Of a stretch of DNA of 64,000 bases, positions 19,007 through 27,420 are shown piece by piece (the stretch's first letter is position 1; each line of letters begins with the position of its first letter). The stretch covers positions 62,001 through 126,000 of the forward strand of contig CALBMX010000032.1 of the NCBI GenBank assembly GCA_937896235.1, written 5' to 3'. The DNA comes from an uncultured bacterium (GTDB lineage Bacteria; Planctomycetota; UBA1135; GCA-002686595). Both the position numbers and the translations under genes were made by a program. The notes beneath the pieces are model-generated. The model was given only the letters and a program-made list of their open reading frames with translations, did not search any database and was not told where the DNA came from.

Positions 19007-20455
19007 ATGACCGATTTCATGAAGCTCAGTGTCGCCGCAACGGCGGCGGCAAAAAAGGCGGGCGCAGAGTATGCCGATGCGCGGGTCAACCTACTCCAAA
19101 TGGAGTCCTATGGGCTACATAATGGGGACCTAGAGAATGCGTCCGTTAGCGAGGAGTGCGGACTCGGCTTGCGCGTCCTTGTTGACGGCACCTGGGGCTA
19201 TGCCGCAACTGTCGGCACGGACAAAAGCGCTCTGCACGAAGTCGCGATGCGGGCTGTCAATGCCGCTCGCTCTCTGTCATCCGCGCGGGTAAAGCGTGTC
19301 ACCATGTCAGAAGATGATCTGACCAGTGGCGAATATCGGACGCCAGTGAGAGAGGATCCTTTTGCACTCTCGGCGGCTGACAAGGTTGCCTTCCTGCAAA
19401 GTGTAGATAAGGGGTTGCAGGGCGAAGAGTCGGTAGTCGCTCGCGACGTCAACCTCGGCATTCGCAGGGAGCGCCAGTGGTTCTCCTCTTCCAATGGCGC
19501 AGAGCAGTTCCAAGAGCTCGTCCGCACGGGGGCTGGAGTCAGCGCAACGGCGGCCAAACATGGGATTGTTGAGCGGCGTAGTTATCCCGCCTCATTTGGT
19601 GGGGACTATCGTGCCGCTGGTTTTGAGCACGTGCGTTCGCTGAACCTCGCCGAGCACGCTGAGCAAGTTCGAGACGAGGCCGTGGCCCTTACGAGTGCCC
19701 CCATTTGTGAGGCCGGCGAGCGCGACCTTCTACTTATGGGGAACCAGCTGATGTTGCAGATTCACGAGTCGGTGGGGCACCCCAATGAGCTCGACCGCGT
19801 CTTTGGACACGAGGTCGATTTAGCCGGCGCGTCCTTCGCGACAACGGACAAGCTGGGCGAGTTTCAATATGGATCTAGCATTGTGAATCTCGTCGCGGAC
19901 TCGACGGTAGAGGGTGGACTCGATACGCGTGCGTGGGACGACGATGGCGTGAAGTCCGGACGCTGGCACGTCGTGAAGGACGGCGTGTTTGTGGGGTACC
20001 ACACGAGCCGCGAGTGGGCTGAGCGAATCGGTGAGACAACAAGCCGTGGATGCAACCGCTCGGAGGGGTGGTACAACCCACCAATCATCCGCATCACCAA
20101 CCTGTCGCTCATGCCTGGAGACTGGACCCTGGACAATATGATTGCAGATACTGAAGACGGCGTACTCTGCGATACTGTCAAGATGTGGTCGATCGACCAG
20201 CGTCGCCTCAATTTTCAGTTCACTACCGAGCTAGGCTGGGAGATCAAGAACGGAAAGAAGGTGCGTATGGTTCGCAAACCTACCTACCAAGGAAATACAA
20301 CCGACTTCTGGCGCTCCTGCGACGCCATTTGCGACGAATCTCACTGGCGCCTCTGGGGTGTCCCCAACTGTGGTAAGGGCAATCCTATGCAGGTTGCAGA
20401 GATGAGCCATGGCTGCTCGCCAGCGCGTTTTCGCAAGCAGACATTTGTCGTCTAA
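19007..20455 (+). CDS. tldD: TldD family zinc metalloprotease subunit
   Basis: This 482-residue protein is the catalytic half of the TldD/TldE protease. The zinc-binding HExxxH motif is present as MLQIHESVGHPNELDR near residue 250, the order and spacing expected for family U62/TldD. The C-terminal beta-barrel holds the LSLMPGDWTLDNMI segment, DGVLCDTVKMWSID and a further Cys-His-rich end (WGVPNCGKGNPMQ) that contributes to the metal site in the family. It begins behind a GGAGC site and is surely co-translated with the TldE gene. A small hairpin (20469-20488) follows. Confidence 0.93.
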   Translation: MTDFMKLSVAATAAAKKAGAEYADARVNLLQMESYGLHNGDLENASVSEECGLGLRVLVDGTWGYAATVGTDKSALHEVAMRAVNAARSLSSARVKRVTMSEDDLTSGEYRTPVREDPFALSAADKVAFLQSVDKGLQGEESVVARDVNLGIRRERQWFSSSNGAEQFQELVRTGAGVSATAAKHGIVERRSYPASFGGDYRAAGFEHVRSLNLAEHAEQVRDEAVALTSAPICEAGERDLLLMGNQLMLQIHESVGHPNELDRVFGHEVDLAGASFATTDKLGEFQYGSSIVNLVADSTVEGGLDTRAWDDDGVKSGRWHVVKDGVFVGYHTSREWAERIGETTSRGCNRSEGWYNPPIIRITNLSLMPGDWTLDNMIADTEDGVLCDTVKMWSIDQRRLNFQFTTELGWEIKNGKKVRMVRKPTYQGNTTDFWRSCDAICDESHWRLWGVPNCGKGNPMQVAEMSHGCSPARFRKQTFVV

Positions 20456-20468
20456 ATCAATGGCGAAT

Positions 20469-20488
20469 AGGGGAGCCCAAGCTCCTCT
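20469..20488 (+). terminator. short hairpin after tldD
   Basis: An eight-base stem with one mismatch and a CCAA loop (20469-20476 / 20481-20488) begins 14 bases after the tldD stop. There is no clear T run, so this is a weak terminator candidate separating tldD from sodN. Confidence 0.4.
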
Positions 20489-20611
20489 TGGAAATGCTGG
20501 GAAGCACAGTTGCCTCAACTTCATATCCCCTCTAATCTGTCTGCTCGAACAACCTTCACAATCCTAATCAGGACCACCCGCCGGCTCTTCCGAGCCGACC
20601 CCAGTATCGCT

Positions 20612-21112
20612 ATGTTGCACAAAATACTCACCAGCCTCGACGAGTCCATTGGCTTTCCGTCTGCGTCCGCTCACTGCGATGTCCCTTGCGGCATCTACGA
20701 CCCCAGCGCCGCTCAAGTCGCAGCGCTTACCGTTGTTCGTATTGCTGACTTGATCGCCGAGCTTGGGGCTAAAGACAGCCTCACCATGGCTGATCAAGTT
20801 CGCGTTGCCCGCCTTGCCTCTCAAAAGGAGACCCATTGCGGTCGCGTCAAGGACGAGATCGTCATCATCTGGGGTGACTTCTTGAAAGCCCCGCAGTTCG
20901 AGAACTGGGGCGGTTGCCATGACCTTGTGCACCGTATCTTGATGGCGGGCTCCAAGTGCCGCCAGGGTGTCAGTCGCGACGACGCCATGGCATTGCTCGG
21001 CTTGGTCAATGAGTTTGCTGAAGGCTTCTGGAAAGCCAAAGGTGTTGCCACCTTCACAGCAACCTGCCCCTACGCTCCGGCCGAGAGCGTCGTCTACCCG
21101 AAGCTCGACTAG
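20612..21112 (+). CDS. sodN: nickel superoxide dismutase precursor
   Basis: This 166-residue protein disproportionates superoxide using nickel. The nickel hook is unmistakable: HCDVPCGIYDP at residues 21-31, giving His1, Cys2 and Cys6 once the 20-residue leader is removed. The ATG at 20612 (MLHKILTSLDESIGF) gives a short, non-hydrophobic leader ending in SASA just before the histidine, which matches NiSOD precursors. An upstream TTG at 20510 would add 34 unsupported residues. The helical body, with the conserved TMADQVRVARLASQKE segment, follows. Maturation needs a dedicated S26-type peptidase, and such a gene lies 24 bases downstream. The protein is normally cytoplasmic and works as a hexamer. 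Confidence 0.95.
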   Translation: MLHKILTSLDESIGFPSASAHCDVPCGIYDPSAAQVAALTVVRIADLIAELGAKDSLTMADQVRVARLASQKETHCGRVKDEIVIIWGDFLKAPQFENWGGCHDLVHRILMAGSKCRQGVSRDDAMALLGLVNEFAEGFWKAKGVATFTATCPYAPAESVVYPKLD

Positions 21113-21136
21113 CTTTCGGATTACGGAGTTTGCCCC

Positions 21137-21421
21137 TTGCTCGGCATCTATCGAGTTCAAGGGGACAGCATGGTCCCCGTCCTTAGTGACGGGGACTTTG
21201 TTTTAACGCTGCGACTCTTTCGCGCGGCAAAAGTCGGCGAGCTCGTAGTGGTAAAGCACAAGGCGCTTGGCGTTCTTGTGAAGAGGGTTGTTGCAGTCGA
21301 CGGCAACGGCTCCATCCTTTTGCGGGGAGAAAATACGCAAAGCAGCTCGATCGAGGACATGGGGAGAATCGAACGCGCGCAAATCAAGGGGCGCGTTCTG
21401 AGATGCATTCGCCGCAGCTAG
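21137..21421 (+). CDS. sodX: NiSOD maturation protease (S26 family)
   Basis: This 94-residue protein resembles signal peptidase I without its membrane anchors, as expected for the soluble peptidase that cuts the NiSOD leader. The nucleophile serine lies in VQGDSMVPVL (S11) and the general-base lysine in VLVKRVVAVDG (about K54); GENTQSS and a final strand complete the fold. The start must be the TTG at 21137. The next ATG would delete the catalytic serine, and only eight codons separate this TTG from the in-frame sodN stop. Gene order sodN-sodX and minimal spacing support the function. It is convergent with gmhB. Confidence 0.88.
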   Translation: MLGIYRVQGDSMVPVLSDGDFVLTLRLFRAAKVGELVVVKHKALGVLVKRVVAVDGNGSILLRGENTQSSSIEDMGRIERAQIKGRVLRCIRRS

Positions 21422-21509
21422 TGAGCGGCATCTCTTTTTGCCGCGAAGGTGACTTCCGTCCCCGCGTCTCGGCATTGTTCGAGGGCGAAAAGCGAGCGTG
21501 GTGCCAAGC

Positions 21510-22064
21510 CTAGTTAGCAAGGATCGCCGCAATCGCCGCAGGTAAATCCGGGCAAAGCATGTCGCCTTCAGCCAAACCATCTCTCTGCGCAGCTCCCTTG
21601 CCGGTCTCTACCAGTACGCACTTCGCAATGCCCGCGCGCTTAGCGGCCTCCAGGTCGCGCAGGGAGTCCCCAACACACCAGCTTTGGGTTACGTCGATGT
21701 CTAGCTCGGCGATAGCCTCAAGGTACATGCCAGGCTTTGGCTTGCGGCACTCGCAATCCTTTCGGTAGCGAGGCTCTCCCAAATCGGGGTGGTGAGGGCA
21801 GAACTTATAGAGGTCGACACTAGCCCCCTTTTCGGAGAGCTCGCGGCTTAGGGCTTCATGCAGGTCCGTCAGATCAGCTTCGGTTAGAATCCCTCGCGCG
21901 ATCCCACTCTGGTTCGTGATCACCACGATCTTCCAGCCCGCCCTTTGCGCCTCCGCGATCCTCTCGGCGGTCCCGGGAATCAGCTCGAGATCTTCAACTC
22001 GACTTAGGTAGTCGACCTCGCGATTGATCGTGCCATCGCGGTCGAGAAATAGCGCTTTTTGCAA
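21510..22064 (-). CDS. gmhB: D-glycero-D-manno-heptose 1,7-bisphosphate 7-phosphatase
   Basis: This 184-residue HAD-family phosphatase has nucleophile D8 and acid D10 in FLDRDGTINRE, then NQSGIARG and the DSLRDLEAAKRAGI motif IV. The zinc-binding loop that marks GmhB and the histidinol-phosphatase group is complete: CPHHPD near residue 95 and CECRKPKPG near 107. GmhB removes the 7-phosphate during ADP-heptose synthesis for lipopolysaccharide or S-layer glycans. The start codon is TTG, six bases after the upstream lipoprotein gene. No other heptose genes are in the window, so the sugar specificity (alpha or beta anomer) stays open. Confidence 0.88.
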   Translation of the reverse strand: MQKALFLDRDGTINREVDYLSRVEDLELIPGTAERIAEAQRAGWKIVVITNQSGIARGILTEADLTDLHEALSRELSEKGASVDLYKFCPHHPDLGEPRYRKDCECRKPKPGMYLEAIAELDIDVTQSWCVGDSLRDLEAAKRAGIAKCVLVETGKGAAQRDGLAEGDMLCPDLPAAIAAILAN

Positions 22065-22070
22065 CGGTAC

Positions 22071-22577
22071 TTAGTAAACAGGCGCGCCTGCACCCGAAGC
22101 GGGCGGCGGCGCGTCTAAGTTGTCGGCACCCAAACGCAAGCGCAGGTGAATGCGACTCGGGGAGAGGGCGGTATTCGTCCGCACAGGCATCCAGAACTCA
22201 CCAAAGGGAAGCCAAAGCGGGAAGCGCCACCCGAAGCCAGGAGTTCGAGCATCGTCGTAAGGGATCAAACTCCAAGTCCTATGGGGAGTCACATAGAGGC
22301 CCGCGGTTTGGTAGCCCACGAGCTCAAACTCGATGCGATAGGACTCGGACTCATCCAAGTCGATCATACAAGGAGTTGCAAAGCCGGATTCCATGCCATC
22401 GATGATCACCAGCGCTCCAGAAGGCTGTGTGGAGAAGTTCACCCCAGAGGGTCGCTTGTCCCAGATTAGATCGGGACGGGGCGACGGCCAGACCATGCAC
22501 GAGGCCAAGCTGGCTGTAGCAAGTAGGGAAAGGACTAGGGAGATGCGGTTCTGTGGGGGTCGTTTGAAGCAGGCCAT
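22071..22577 (-). CDS. PEGA-domain lipoprotein, unknown function
   Basis: This 168-residue exported lipoprotein has a signal peptide (about 1-26) ending in the lipobox LASC. Residues 45-95 resemble a PEGA surface domain (GALVIIDGMESGFATP, then YRIEFELVGYQT), a small beta-sandwich found in many envelope proteins. The rest is rich in proline and aromatic residues. No catalytic motif is visible. It lies six bases upstream of gmhB in the same transcript and is divergent from a glycosyltransferase, so an envelope role is likely but unproven. Confidence 0.75.
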   Translation of the reverse strand: MACFKRPPQNRISLVLSLLATASLASCMVWPSPRPDLIWDKRPSGVNFSTQPSGALVIIDGMESGFATPCMIDLDESESYRIEFELVGYQTAGLYVTPHRTWSLIPYDDARTPGFGWRFPLWLPFGEFWMPVRTNTALSPSRIHLRLRLGADNLDAPPPASGAGAPVY

Positions 22578-22647
22578 GGCACTATTGTCGGTAGGTTTGC
22601 GCCCAGAGGCAAGTACATCGCGCTTGCGTCTTGCCTCTTCCTTCGCC

Positions 22648-22653
22648 TATCTT
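22648..22653 (+). promoter_or_regulatory. possible -10 element of GT-C gene
   Basis: TATCTT lies six bases before the ATG at 22660 with no ribosome site between, the same geometry as at xseB and aroA. Confidence 0.3.
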
Positions 22654-22659
22654 CCCTTC

Positions 22660-24117
22660 ATGCCAGCTCCCGATCCCCTCCCAGCAGACCCCCAGACGGC
22701 CAAAGATCCTCTTGCTAAGGGGCTTTTGGCTGCCGCATTTTTACTTGGCTCCCTTGTTTTTGTTCGGCTTGGGGACTGGAGTTTGTGGATCGACGAGGCC
22801 TTTACGCTCTCGGATTCTCTCTTTCGGTGGCCTAAAAATAATCCTTTGGGGTACATGCTCTTCCAGGGGTACTTCAACCTGGTCGGCGCTGCGGACGGGA
22901 TTCGACCCGATGAATATACGATGCGGCTGCTTCCAGCGCTGCTGGGGTGGCTCGGGATTCCCCTGACCTATTGGGCCTTTCGACCCGCCGTTGGGCGGCG
23001 GGTTGCTGCGGGCGCAGCACTCATTCTCGCGGCGAGTGCTTGGCATTTGTACTGGTCTCAGAACGCCCGCTTCTACACACTCGTTCAAGACCTCGTCCTG
23101 GTAGCTTCGGGCCTCGTCTTGCGCGGCTTCTGTAGTCGGAAGGCAACCCTTGTCTCCGCTGGTCTCATCTGCTTTGGAGTCGCCTCTCTAGCTCATCCGA
23201 CTGCGGCTCTTGTCGGCGGGGGCGTTTTTGTCGCACCCTTCCTTCTCCCCCTGTTCAAAGTCGAGATGCCCGGCATGCAGGGGGCCTCTCGCAAGGTGCT
23301 ACTCGCCTTCGGAATCCTTGGAGTGATCGGGCTGCTCTTGTGGGCGCCCGAGGTTTGGACCGCTTGGAATGGTGACGAGAACAAAGGGAAAGGGAATCCC
23401 ATTCACCTTGTCCTAACGCTTGGATTCTTCATCACGCCGGTTTTGGGAACAGCAGCTCTATTTGGCATGTACCAAGCGTGGCGCAACAAGAACACATTTG
23501 GTCTGTTTGCGACTTTAGTTGTGATCGCGAGTGTACTCGTCGCTGTAGTCGTCTCTGGTTTCGCTCGCGTTTCCGCTCAGTACCTCTTCGGCCTACTGCC
23601 CTGGGTTGCTGTACTGGCAGCACTTCCTTTGGACTGGAGAGAAGTACAGAGCCCTCAATCGGCGGCGCCCCAAGTCCGCTTGGGATTGGGCATACTCCTT
23701 ATCGTCGTGCTCGGAGGCGCGACCCGTGAGGCCCTATACCTGACCGTACGGATGGGAGAGCGCCCGCAGTGGCGCGAGGCCTATCGCTACGTCTGGAATC
23801 ATCGCGGCCCCTCGGACCACGTCTTCGGAATGGCCGGGCCCGTCGCGGAGTATTACTACGAGCCACGAAAACTCGAAGTTCGAGATGTGCGCTCGGTCAC
23901 CTACCTCAACAAGTGGAACGCCAAGGAGGTGGGACAATGGGATCGCGTCGATCGAGCGACCTGGTTTGTCTTTAATCCCGAGGAGCTGTTCGATTGGCCC
24001 GCTGAAGATCGTCGCGAGTTCAAGGAGATGCTGCGCGAGGACTGCCGGCATGTGCAGAGTTGGCCTCTGTATATCGAGTCACGCGACCTCTCCGTGGAAG
24101 TTTACTTGCGCGACTGA
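22660..24117 (+). CDS. GT-C family membrane glycosyltransferase
   Basis: This 485-residue protein has about nine to ten membrane segments. After the first segment comes WSLWIDEAFTLSD (near residue 43), where the Asp-Glu pair matches the catalytic acid loop of PMT/ArnT-type glycosyltransferases that use lipid-linked sugars. A short C-terminal soluble region (about 350-485) follows. The donor and acceptor are unknown. I chose the ATG at 22660: the frame is open further upstream, but that part lies antisense to the PEGA lipoprotein and looks non-coding. It stands alone between a divergent lipoprotein gene and the convergent efp. Candidates for its role are glycosylation of lipids, proteins or exported glycans. 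Confidence 0.8.
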   Translation: MPAPDPLPADPQTAKDPLAKGLLAAAFLLGSLVFVRLGDWSLWIDEAFTLSDSLFRWPKNNPLGYMLFQGYFNLVGAADGIRPDEYTMRLLPALLGWLGIPLTYWAFRPAVGRRVAAGAALILAASAWHLYWSQNARFYTLVQDLVLVASGLVLRGFCSRKATLVSAGLICFGVASLAHPTAALVGGGVFVAPFLLPLFKVEMPGMQGASRKVLLAFGILGVIGLLLWAPEVWTAWNGDENKGKGNPIHLVLTLGFFITPVLGTAALFGMYQAWRNKNTFGLFATLVVIASVLVAVVVSGFARVSAQYLFGLLPWVAVLAALPLDWREVQSPQSAAPQVRLGLGILLIVVLGGATREALYLTVRMGERPQWREAYRYVWNHRGPSDHVFGMAGPVAEYYYEPRKLEVRDVRSVTYLNKWNAKEVGQWDRVDRATWFVFNPEELFDWPAEDRREFKEMLREDCRHVQSWPLYIESRDLSVEVYLRD

Positions 24118-24139
24118 TGGCACCTTGCCTGAACGAATT

Positions 24140-24173
24140 GTGCCCCCTGCAAGTTGAAACTCGCCGGGGGCAC
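24140..24173. terminator. hairpin between convergent GT-C gene and efp
   Basis: An eight-base perfect inverted repeat (24140-24147 / 24166-24173) with an 18-base loop sits between two converging genes. It could serve both strands. Confidence 0.5.
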
Positions 24174-24199
24174 TTCGTTATCTGGTTGAGTGAGCGGAG

Positions 24200-24769
24200 C
24201 TACTCCGAGGCGCGGCCCATGAATTCACCTGTGTCGGTGCTCACTCTGATTTGCTCTCCGACTTTGATGTGAAACGGAACCTTCACCGGCTGGCCGGTCT
24301 CGAGTACAGCGTTCTTTTTCACGTTGGTAGCGGTGTTGCCCTTGACAGCCATTTCGGCCTCGACCACCTCAAGAACGACGGATGTTGGCAAGGCCAGGTC
24401 AATCGGGGTTGATTCGTACCAAGTGATCTCAACCTGCTCGTTTGGCTTGACGAAGCCCATTTTCTCACCGACAACATCTTTGCCCAGTGGGAACTGTTCG
24501 TAGTTCTCGGAGTCCATGAAGACGTAGTCGCCATTGGACTCTTGGTAGAGGTATTCCGCCTTCTTTTTATCCAAGTAGGCGATCTCCACGGTCTCTGCTG
24601 ACGAGAGGCGCAACGACTGCATGTTTCCCGTAGAGAGGCTTTTGATTTTGATCTGAATAATCGCGCGCAGGTTGCCCGGCGTGCGGTGGTCGTATTCAGT
24701 AATGAGGAAGAGTTCGTTGTCCTTCACTAGGACTTGTCCCTTACGGATCTCGGTTGAGCGGCTGGCCAT
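24200..24769 (-). CDS. efp: elongation factor P
   Basis: This 189-residue protein has the three-domain EF-P layout: an N-terminal KOW-like domain, then two OB folds ending in VGEQIRVSTDTGEFMGRA. EF-P enters the ribosome and speeds peptide bonds at polyproline stretches. The tip of the first domain, which normally carries a modified lysine or arginine, reads HRTPGNLRA here, so an asparagine occupies the usual lysine position. No EpmA, EpmB or EarP gene is seen nearby, consistent with an unmodified or differently handled tip. It lies 39 bases downstream of rpoN on the same strand and is probably co-transcribed. A bidirectional hairpin follows. Confidence 0.93.
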   Translation of the reverse strand: MASRSTEIRKGQVLVKDNELFLITEYDHRTPGNLRAIIQIKIKSLSTGNMQSLRLSSAETVEIAYLDKKKAEYLYQESNGDYVFMDSENYEQFPLGKDVVGEKMGFVKPNEQVEITWYESTPIDLALPTSVVLEVVEAEMAVKGNTATNVKKNAVLETGQPVKVPFHIKVGEQIRVSTDTGEFMGRASE

Positions 24770-24808
24770 GACTTAGGAGTGGAGTGAGGGGGGAGTGAAG
24801 TAGGGGGA

Positions 24809-26251
24809 TTAGTAATCCCGGCGGCGACTCGACGAGGGGATGTCGAGAGCGCGTCGGTATTTGGTGACGGTGCGTCTTGCGATCTTTACGCCCTGGTCCT
24901 TCGCCAAAAGGTCGGCCAAGGTTTCGTCGGAGAAGGGCTTTTTCTTGTCCTCGTTATCGACGATGCGTTTGAGTTTGTCTTTGATGCTGGTTTGGCTCTC
25001 AGCTTCGCCATCACTGTTGACTGTGCCCGAAGTGAAAAAGAACTTCAGGGGGAAAATACCACGCGGCGTCTGTGCGTACTTTCCCGAAGCAGCTCGAGAG
25101 ACCGTTGAAATATGCACGTGAGCTTCATCGGCGATTTCTTGCATGCGCATGGGAACCAGGCCGCTAATGCCCTCCTCTAGAAATCCCCGCTGGCGGCCGA
25201 AGATCGCGCCGGCGATGCGCTCCATCGTCGTCTGCCTTTGGTTTAGGGCGTTGATGAACCAGCGTGCAGATTCGAGTCTTTTTTTGACCCAGTCCTGCAC
25301 GGCCTGGTTGTCGGGAGCGTCCCTGGCTTGGCGCAATAGGGACTTGTAGTTGGGACTGACTACGAGCTCGGGTAGGCGCTGGCGAGGCAGGCGGACTTCA
25401 AACTCACCATCAACCTCTTCAACGATGATGTCGGGGTGGATCACGGCTGCCGCCGTTTCACCTTGCCCGTGGCACGGATAGGGATCCAGCCCGCGAATCA
25501 TCTCCAGGGCGTCCTTTATGTCCTCTATGCTGGCGCCCGTCGCGCGCGTGATGGCCGGCAGTCGGTTGGTTGTAATGTCCTCAAGGTGGTTTTCGACCAA
25601 CTCGTGAACTAAGGGATCCCAAAAGGGGTGCTCTTCGAGTTGGAGCAGGAGGCACTCCCGCAAGTTGAGAGCACCAAGTGCAGGATGTGCAGCAGTGCGC
25701 AGGACTGTGAGGATGTCTCCCAAGTCCGGTGCGGTGATCGCGGCTTTATAAAAACCTGTCGCGAGGTTTTCTAGGGAGTCCGTCAGATAGCCCCGACCAT
25801 CCAGAGAGAAAATCAGATACTCGGCAATCTGGCGATCCCGGTCGCTGAAGTTGAGAAATGCCAGGTGTTCGCGCAGGGTCTCGCCAAGGCTAAGCGACTT
25901 CGCCGGCGTATTATTCATAGCCTCGAGCTTGCGGTCTCCGGCTTCGGAGTCGGCTCTCGGCAGTCTTCGGCCGTCACCGAGCTCACGCTCGTAATTCTCC
26001 AAGACATCCAGCATGCCCTCGACACCCGGATTTTCAGGGCGCTCCTCGGGGTTGTGGTCCATGTGGGGGTCCTCCCCAGACTCGGCTGGGTGCTCGGCAA
26101 CCTCTAGGAAGGGGTTTTCCATTAACTCCTGCTCGACGCGACCCTCTAGATCAAGTGTCGACAACTGCAGGATCTGCATGGCTTGGATCATCTGCGGCGA
26201 CTGAACCAGTCGCTGCTCCATCCGCGCGTTTTGTGTAAGGCCGAGTTTCAT
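24809..26251 (-). CDS. rpoN: RNA polymerase sigma-54 factor
   Basis: This 480-residue alternative sigma factor recognises -24/-12 promoters and needs an AAA+ activator. Region I is glutamine- and leucine-rich (NARMEQRLVQSPQMIQAMQI), region II is acidic (about 50-100), and region III holds the core-binding domain and the HTH. The C-terminal RpoN box is clear as ARRTVTKYRRAL, followed by DIPSSSRRR. Length is normal. A near-consensus -10 (TATACT, 26261-26266) lies nine bases before the ATG. A sigma-54 activator is encoded divergently four genes away (27421). Targets cannot be assigned from the window. Confidence 0.96.
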   Translation of the reverse strand: MKLGLTQNARMEQRLVQSPQMIQAMQILQLSTLDLEGRVEQELMENPFLEVAEHPAESGEDPHMDHNPEERPENPGVEGMLDVLENYERELGDGRRLPRADSEAGDRKLEAMNNTPAKSLSLGETLREHLAFLNFSDRDRQIAEYLIFSLDGRGYLTDSLENLATGFYKAAITAPDLGDILTVLRTAAHPALGALNLRECLLLQLEEHPFWDPLVHELVENHLEDITTNRLPAITRATGASIEDIKDALEMIRGLDPYPCHGQGETAAAVIHPDIIVEEVDGEFEVRLPRQRLPELVVSPNYKSLLRQARDAPDNQAVQDWVKKRLESARWFINALNQRQTTMERIAGAIFGRQRGFLEEGISGLVPMRMQEIADEAHVHISTVSRAASGKYAQTPRGIFPLKFFFTSGTVNSDGEAESQTSIKDKLKRIVDNEDKKKPFSDETLADLLAKDQGVKIARRTVTKYRRALDIPSSSRRRDY

Positions 26252-26260
26252 GAACTCTTA

Positions 26261-26266
26261 AGTATA
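26261..26266 (-). promoter_or_regulatory. possible -10 element of rpoN
   Basis: Read on the minus strand this is TATACT, one base off the sigma-70 consensus, nine bases before the rpoN ATG. No clear -35 is present at the usual distance. Confidence 0.4.
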
Positions 26267-26398
26267 GTGGGGTAGAGGGGGCGATCGGGGACAGATTTGA
26301 TTAGTTGTCTGCCCAAGTGGCATCTCTTTCTAGTGCTTTATGGGTGAGAAGCAACCCAAGTTGAAAGCGGATAGTGAGACTCGGGTGGTTTGGAGCCA

Positions 26399-26404
26399 TA
26401 CTGT
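26399..26404 (+). promoter_or_regulatory. possible -10 element of the 26410 gene
   Basis: TACTGT lies five bases before the ATG at 26410 with no ribosome site between. Weak on its own; part of a recurring pattern in this window. Confidence 0.25.
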
Positions 26405-26409
26405 GGTTC

Positions 26410-26910
26410 ATGACGAATGAAGAGAATGGTTCCATCGGGACACCCCGGGGGCTCGCAGCCTGGGAGCTGCAAGCATGGAAGCGATTGCGCGCCGGTATGC
26501 TCGTGGAACAAGGGAATGCCGACAAGAAGCTCAGCAAAACTTGGCAAGATCGAGTGAAGTCGGGTGATTTTGATGCGGATCGGTGTGCCGATGAGATCTT
26601 GGCTTTGGGTCCACAGCGTCCTCAAGTCGAAGAAGAGCAGGCGCTCCAGCGTGCCAATCGCCTCGAGCGAGATCTGATCATGACTCCCCTCTTGCATGGC
26701 GCATCGGGCGCTAGTCGCAAAGTTCGGGGCGCCGCAAAGTCGGGCGTCGCGGCTGTCCTCTCTCAATTCATAGTCCTCGGTATTTTCGCTATTCTGGGGT
26801 TTCTTACCCTATTGGTCATGGCATTCCGCGGTGTCGAGTTCGACCCCTTCTTCCAGGCCATTATTGACTTCATTCCGGTGATGGAATCCACCGCTGGACC
26901 AGCAAGCTAA
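26410..26910 (+). CDS. unknown single-span membrane protein
   Basis: I do not recognise this 166-residue protein. The first 100 residues are charged and helical (many Arg, Lys, Glu), and one strong hydrophobic segment lies near 118-140 (VLGIFAILGFLTLLVMAF), leaving a short C-terminal tail. No signal peptide precedes it, so the large part is probably cytoplasmic. It begins a tight cluster (gaps of two and four bases) with a degenerate GGDEF protein and a sigma-54 response regulator, divergent from rpoN. A role as a membrane anchor or sensor partner for that regulator is inference. An in-frame GTG at 26374 would add 12 residues. Confidence 0.65.
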   Translation: MTNEENGSIGTPRGLAAWELQAWKRLRAGMLVEQGNADKKLSKTWQDRVKSGDFDADRCADEILALGPQRPQVEEEQALQRANRLERDLIMTPLLHGASGASRKVRGAAKSGVAAVLSQFIVLGIFAILGFLTLLVMAFRGVEFDPFFQAIIDFIPVMESTAGPAS

Positions 26911-26912
26911 CT

Positions 26913-27416
26913 ATGACTCAATCTTCACCTTCCGGCGACGCCTTCGACGGCCTCTTTTCACAGACGCAAATTCGTCACCTGATGAAGACGGAATTCGGGC
27001 GCGCGAAACGATACGAGTACGAGCTCTCCTGCTTGCTGCTTGAGATCGATGGGATCGGTGCTTTTCGGGACCAGTTTGGCTTTGAGGCTAAAGAGGACCT
27101 TTGCAGCGACTTCGTCCAGGCGCTCCGTCGCGCGACCCGCTCCTGTGATTACCTGGGACGCATGATGGATGATCGCTTTTTGGTCGTGCTCCCGCATACC
27201 GGTAGTCCTGGGACCGCGGTGCTTGCAGCGCGCTTGCAAGAGTTGCTTCAGGAGATTGAGCTGCCGGACAGTGACTCGCCCTCACGTCTTCAGTTGACGT
27301 GTGGAAGCGCGCATTTTTCCGGTGGCACTCCCATGTTCTTTGACGCACTGCTCAATGGTGCTGAGGCGGCGCTACAGACCGCAGCTGCTGGCACACACCA
27401 AATCCAAAACTCCTGA
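26913..27416 (+). CDS. degenerate GGDEF-domain protein
   Basis: This 167-residue protein matches the GGDEF fold over most of its length: a start helix (LMKTEFGRAKRYEYELSCLLLEIDG), then the DxxxxxxGFEAKEDLCSDFVQALRR helix and a strand LGRMMDDRFLVVLPHT in the place of the signature. The catalytic GG(D/E)EF is MMDDRF (about residues 82-87), so both glycines are missing and cyclic-di-GMP synthesis is unlikely. It may bind nucleotide or serve as a protein-interaction module. It sits two bases after the membrane protein gene and four before the sigma-54 regulator gene, so the three are very probably one transcript. Confidence 0.75.
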   Translation: MTQSSPSGDAFDGLFSQTQIRHLMKTEFGRAKRYEYELSCLLLEIDGIGAFRDQFGFEAKEDLCSDFVQALRRATRSCDYLGRMMDDRFLVVLPHTGSPGTAVLAARLQELLQEIELPDSDSPSRLQLTCGSAHFSGGTPMFFDALLNGAEAALQTAAAGTHQIQNS

Positions 27417-27420
27417 CCCG

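Noticed and set aside
20510-20611. Longer sodN reading frame from a TTG
   Set aside because: NiSOD leaders are short; MLHKILTSLDESIGF at 20612 gives the usual leader length and character.
26320-26409. Sigma-54 type promoter between rpoN and the 26410 gene (TGGCATC...GTGC)
   Set aside because: The GG to GC spacing is 14 bases instead of the required 10, so it does not fit a -24/-12 element.
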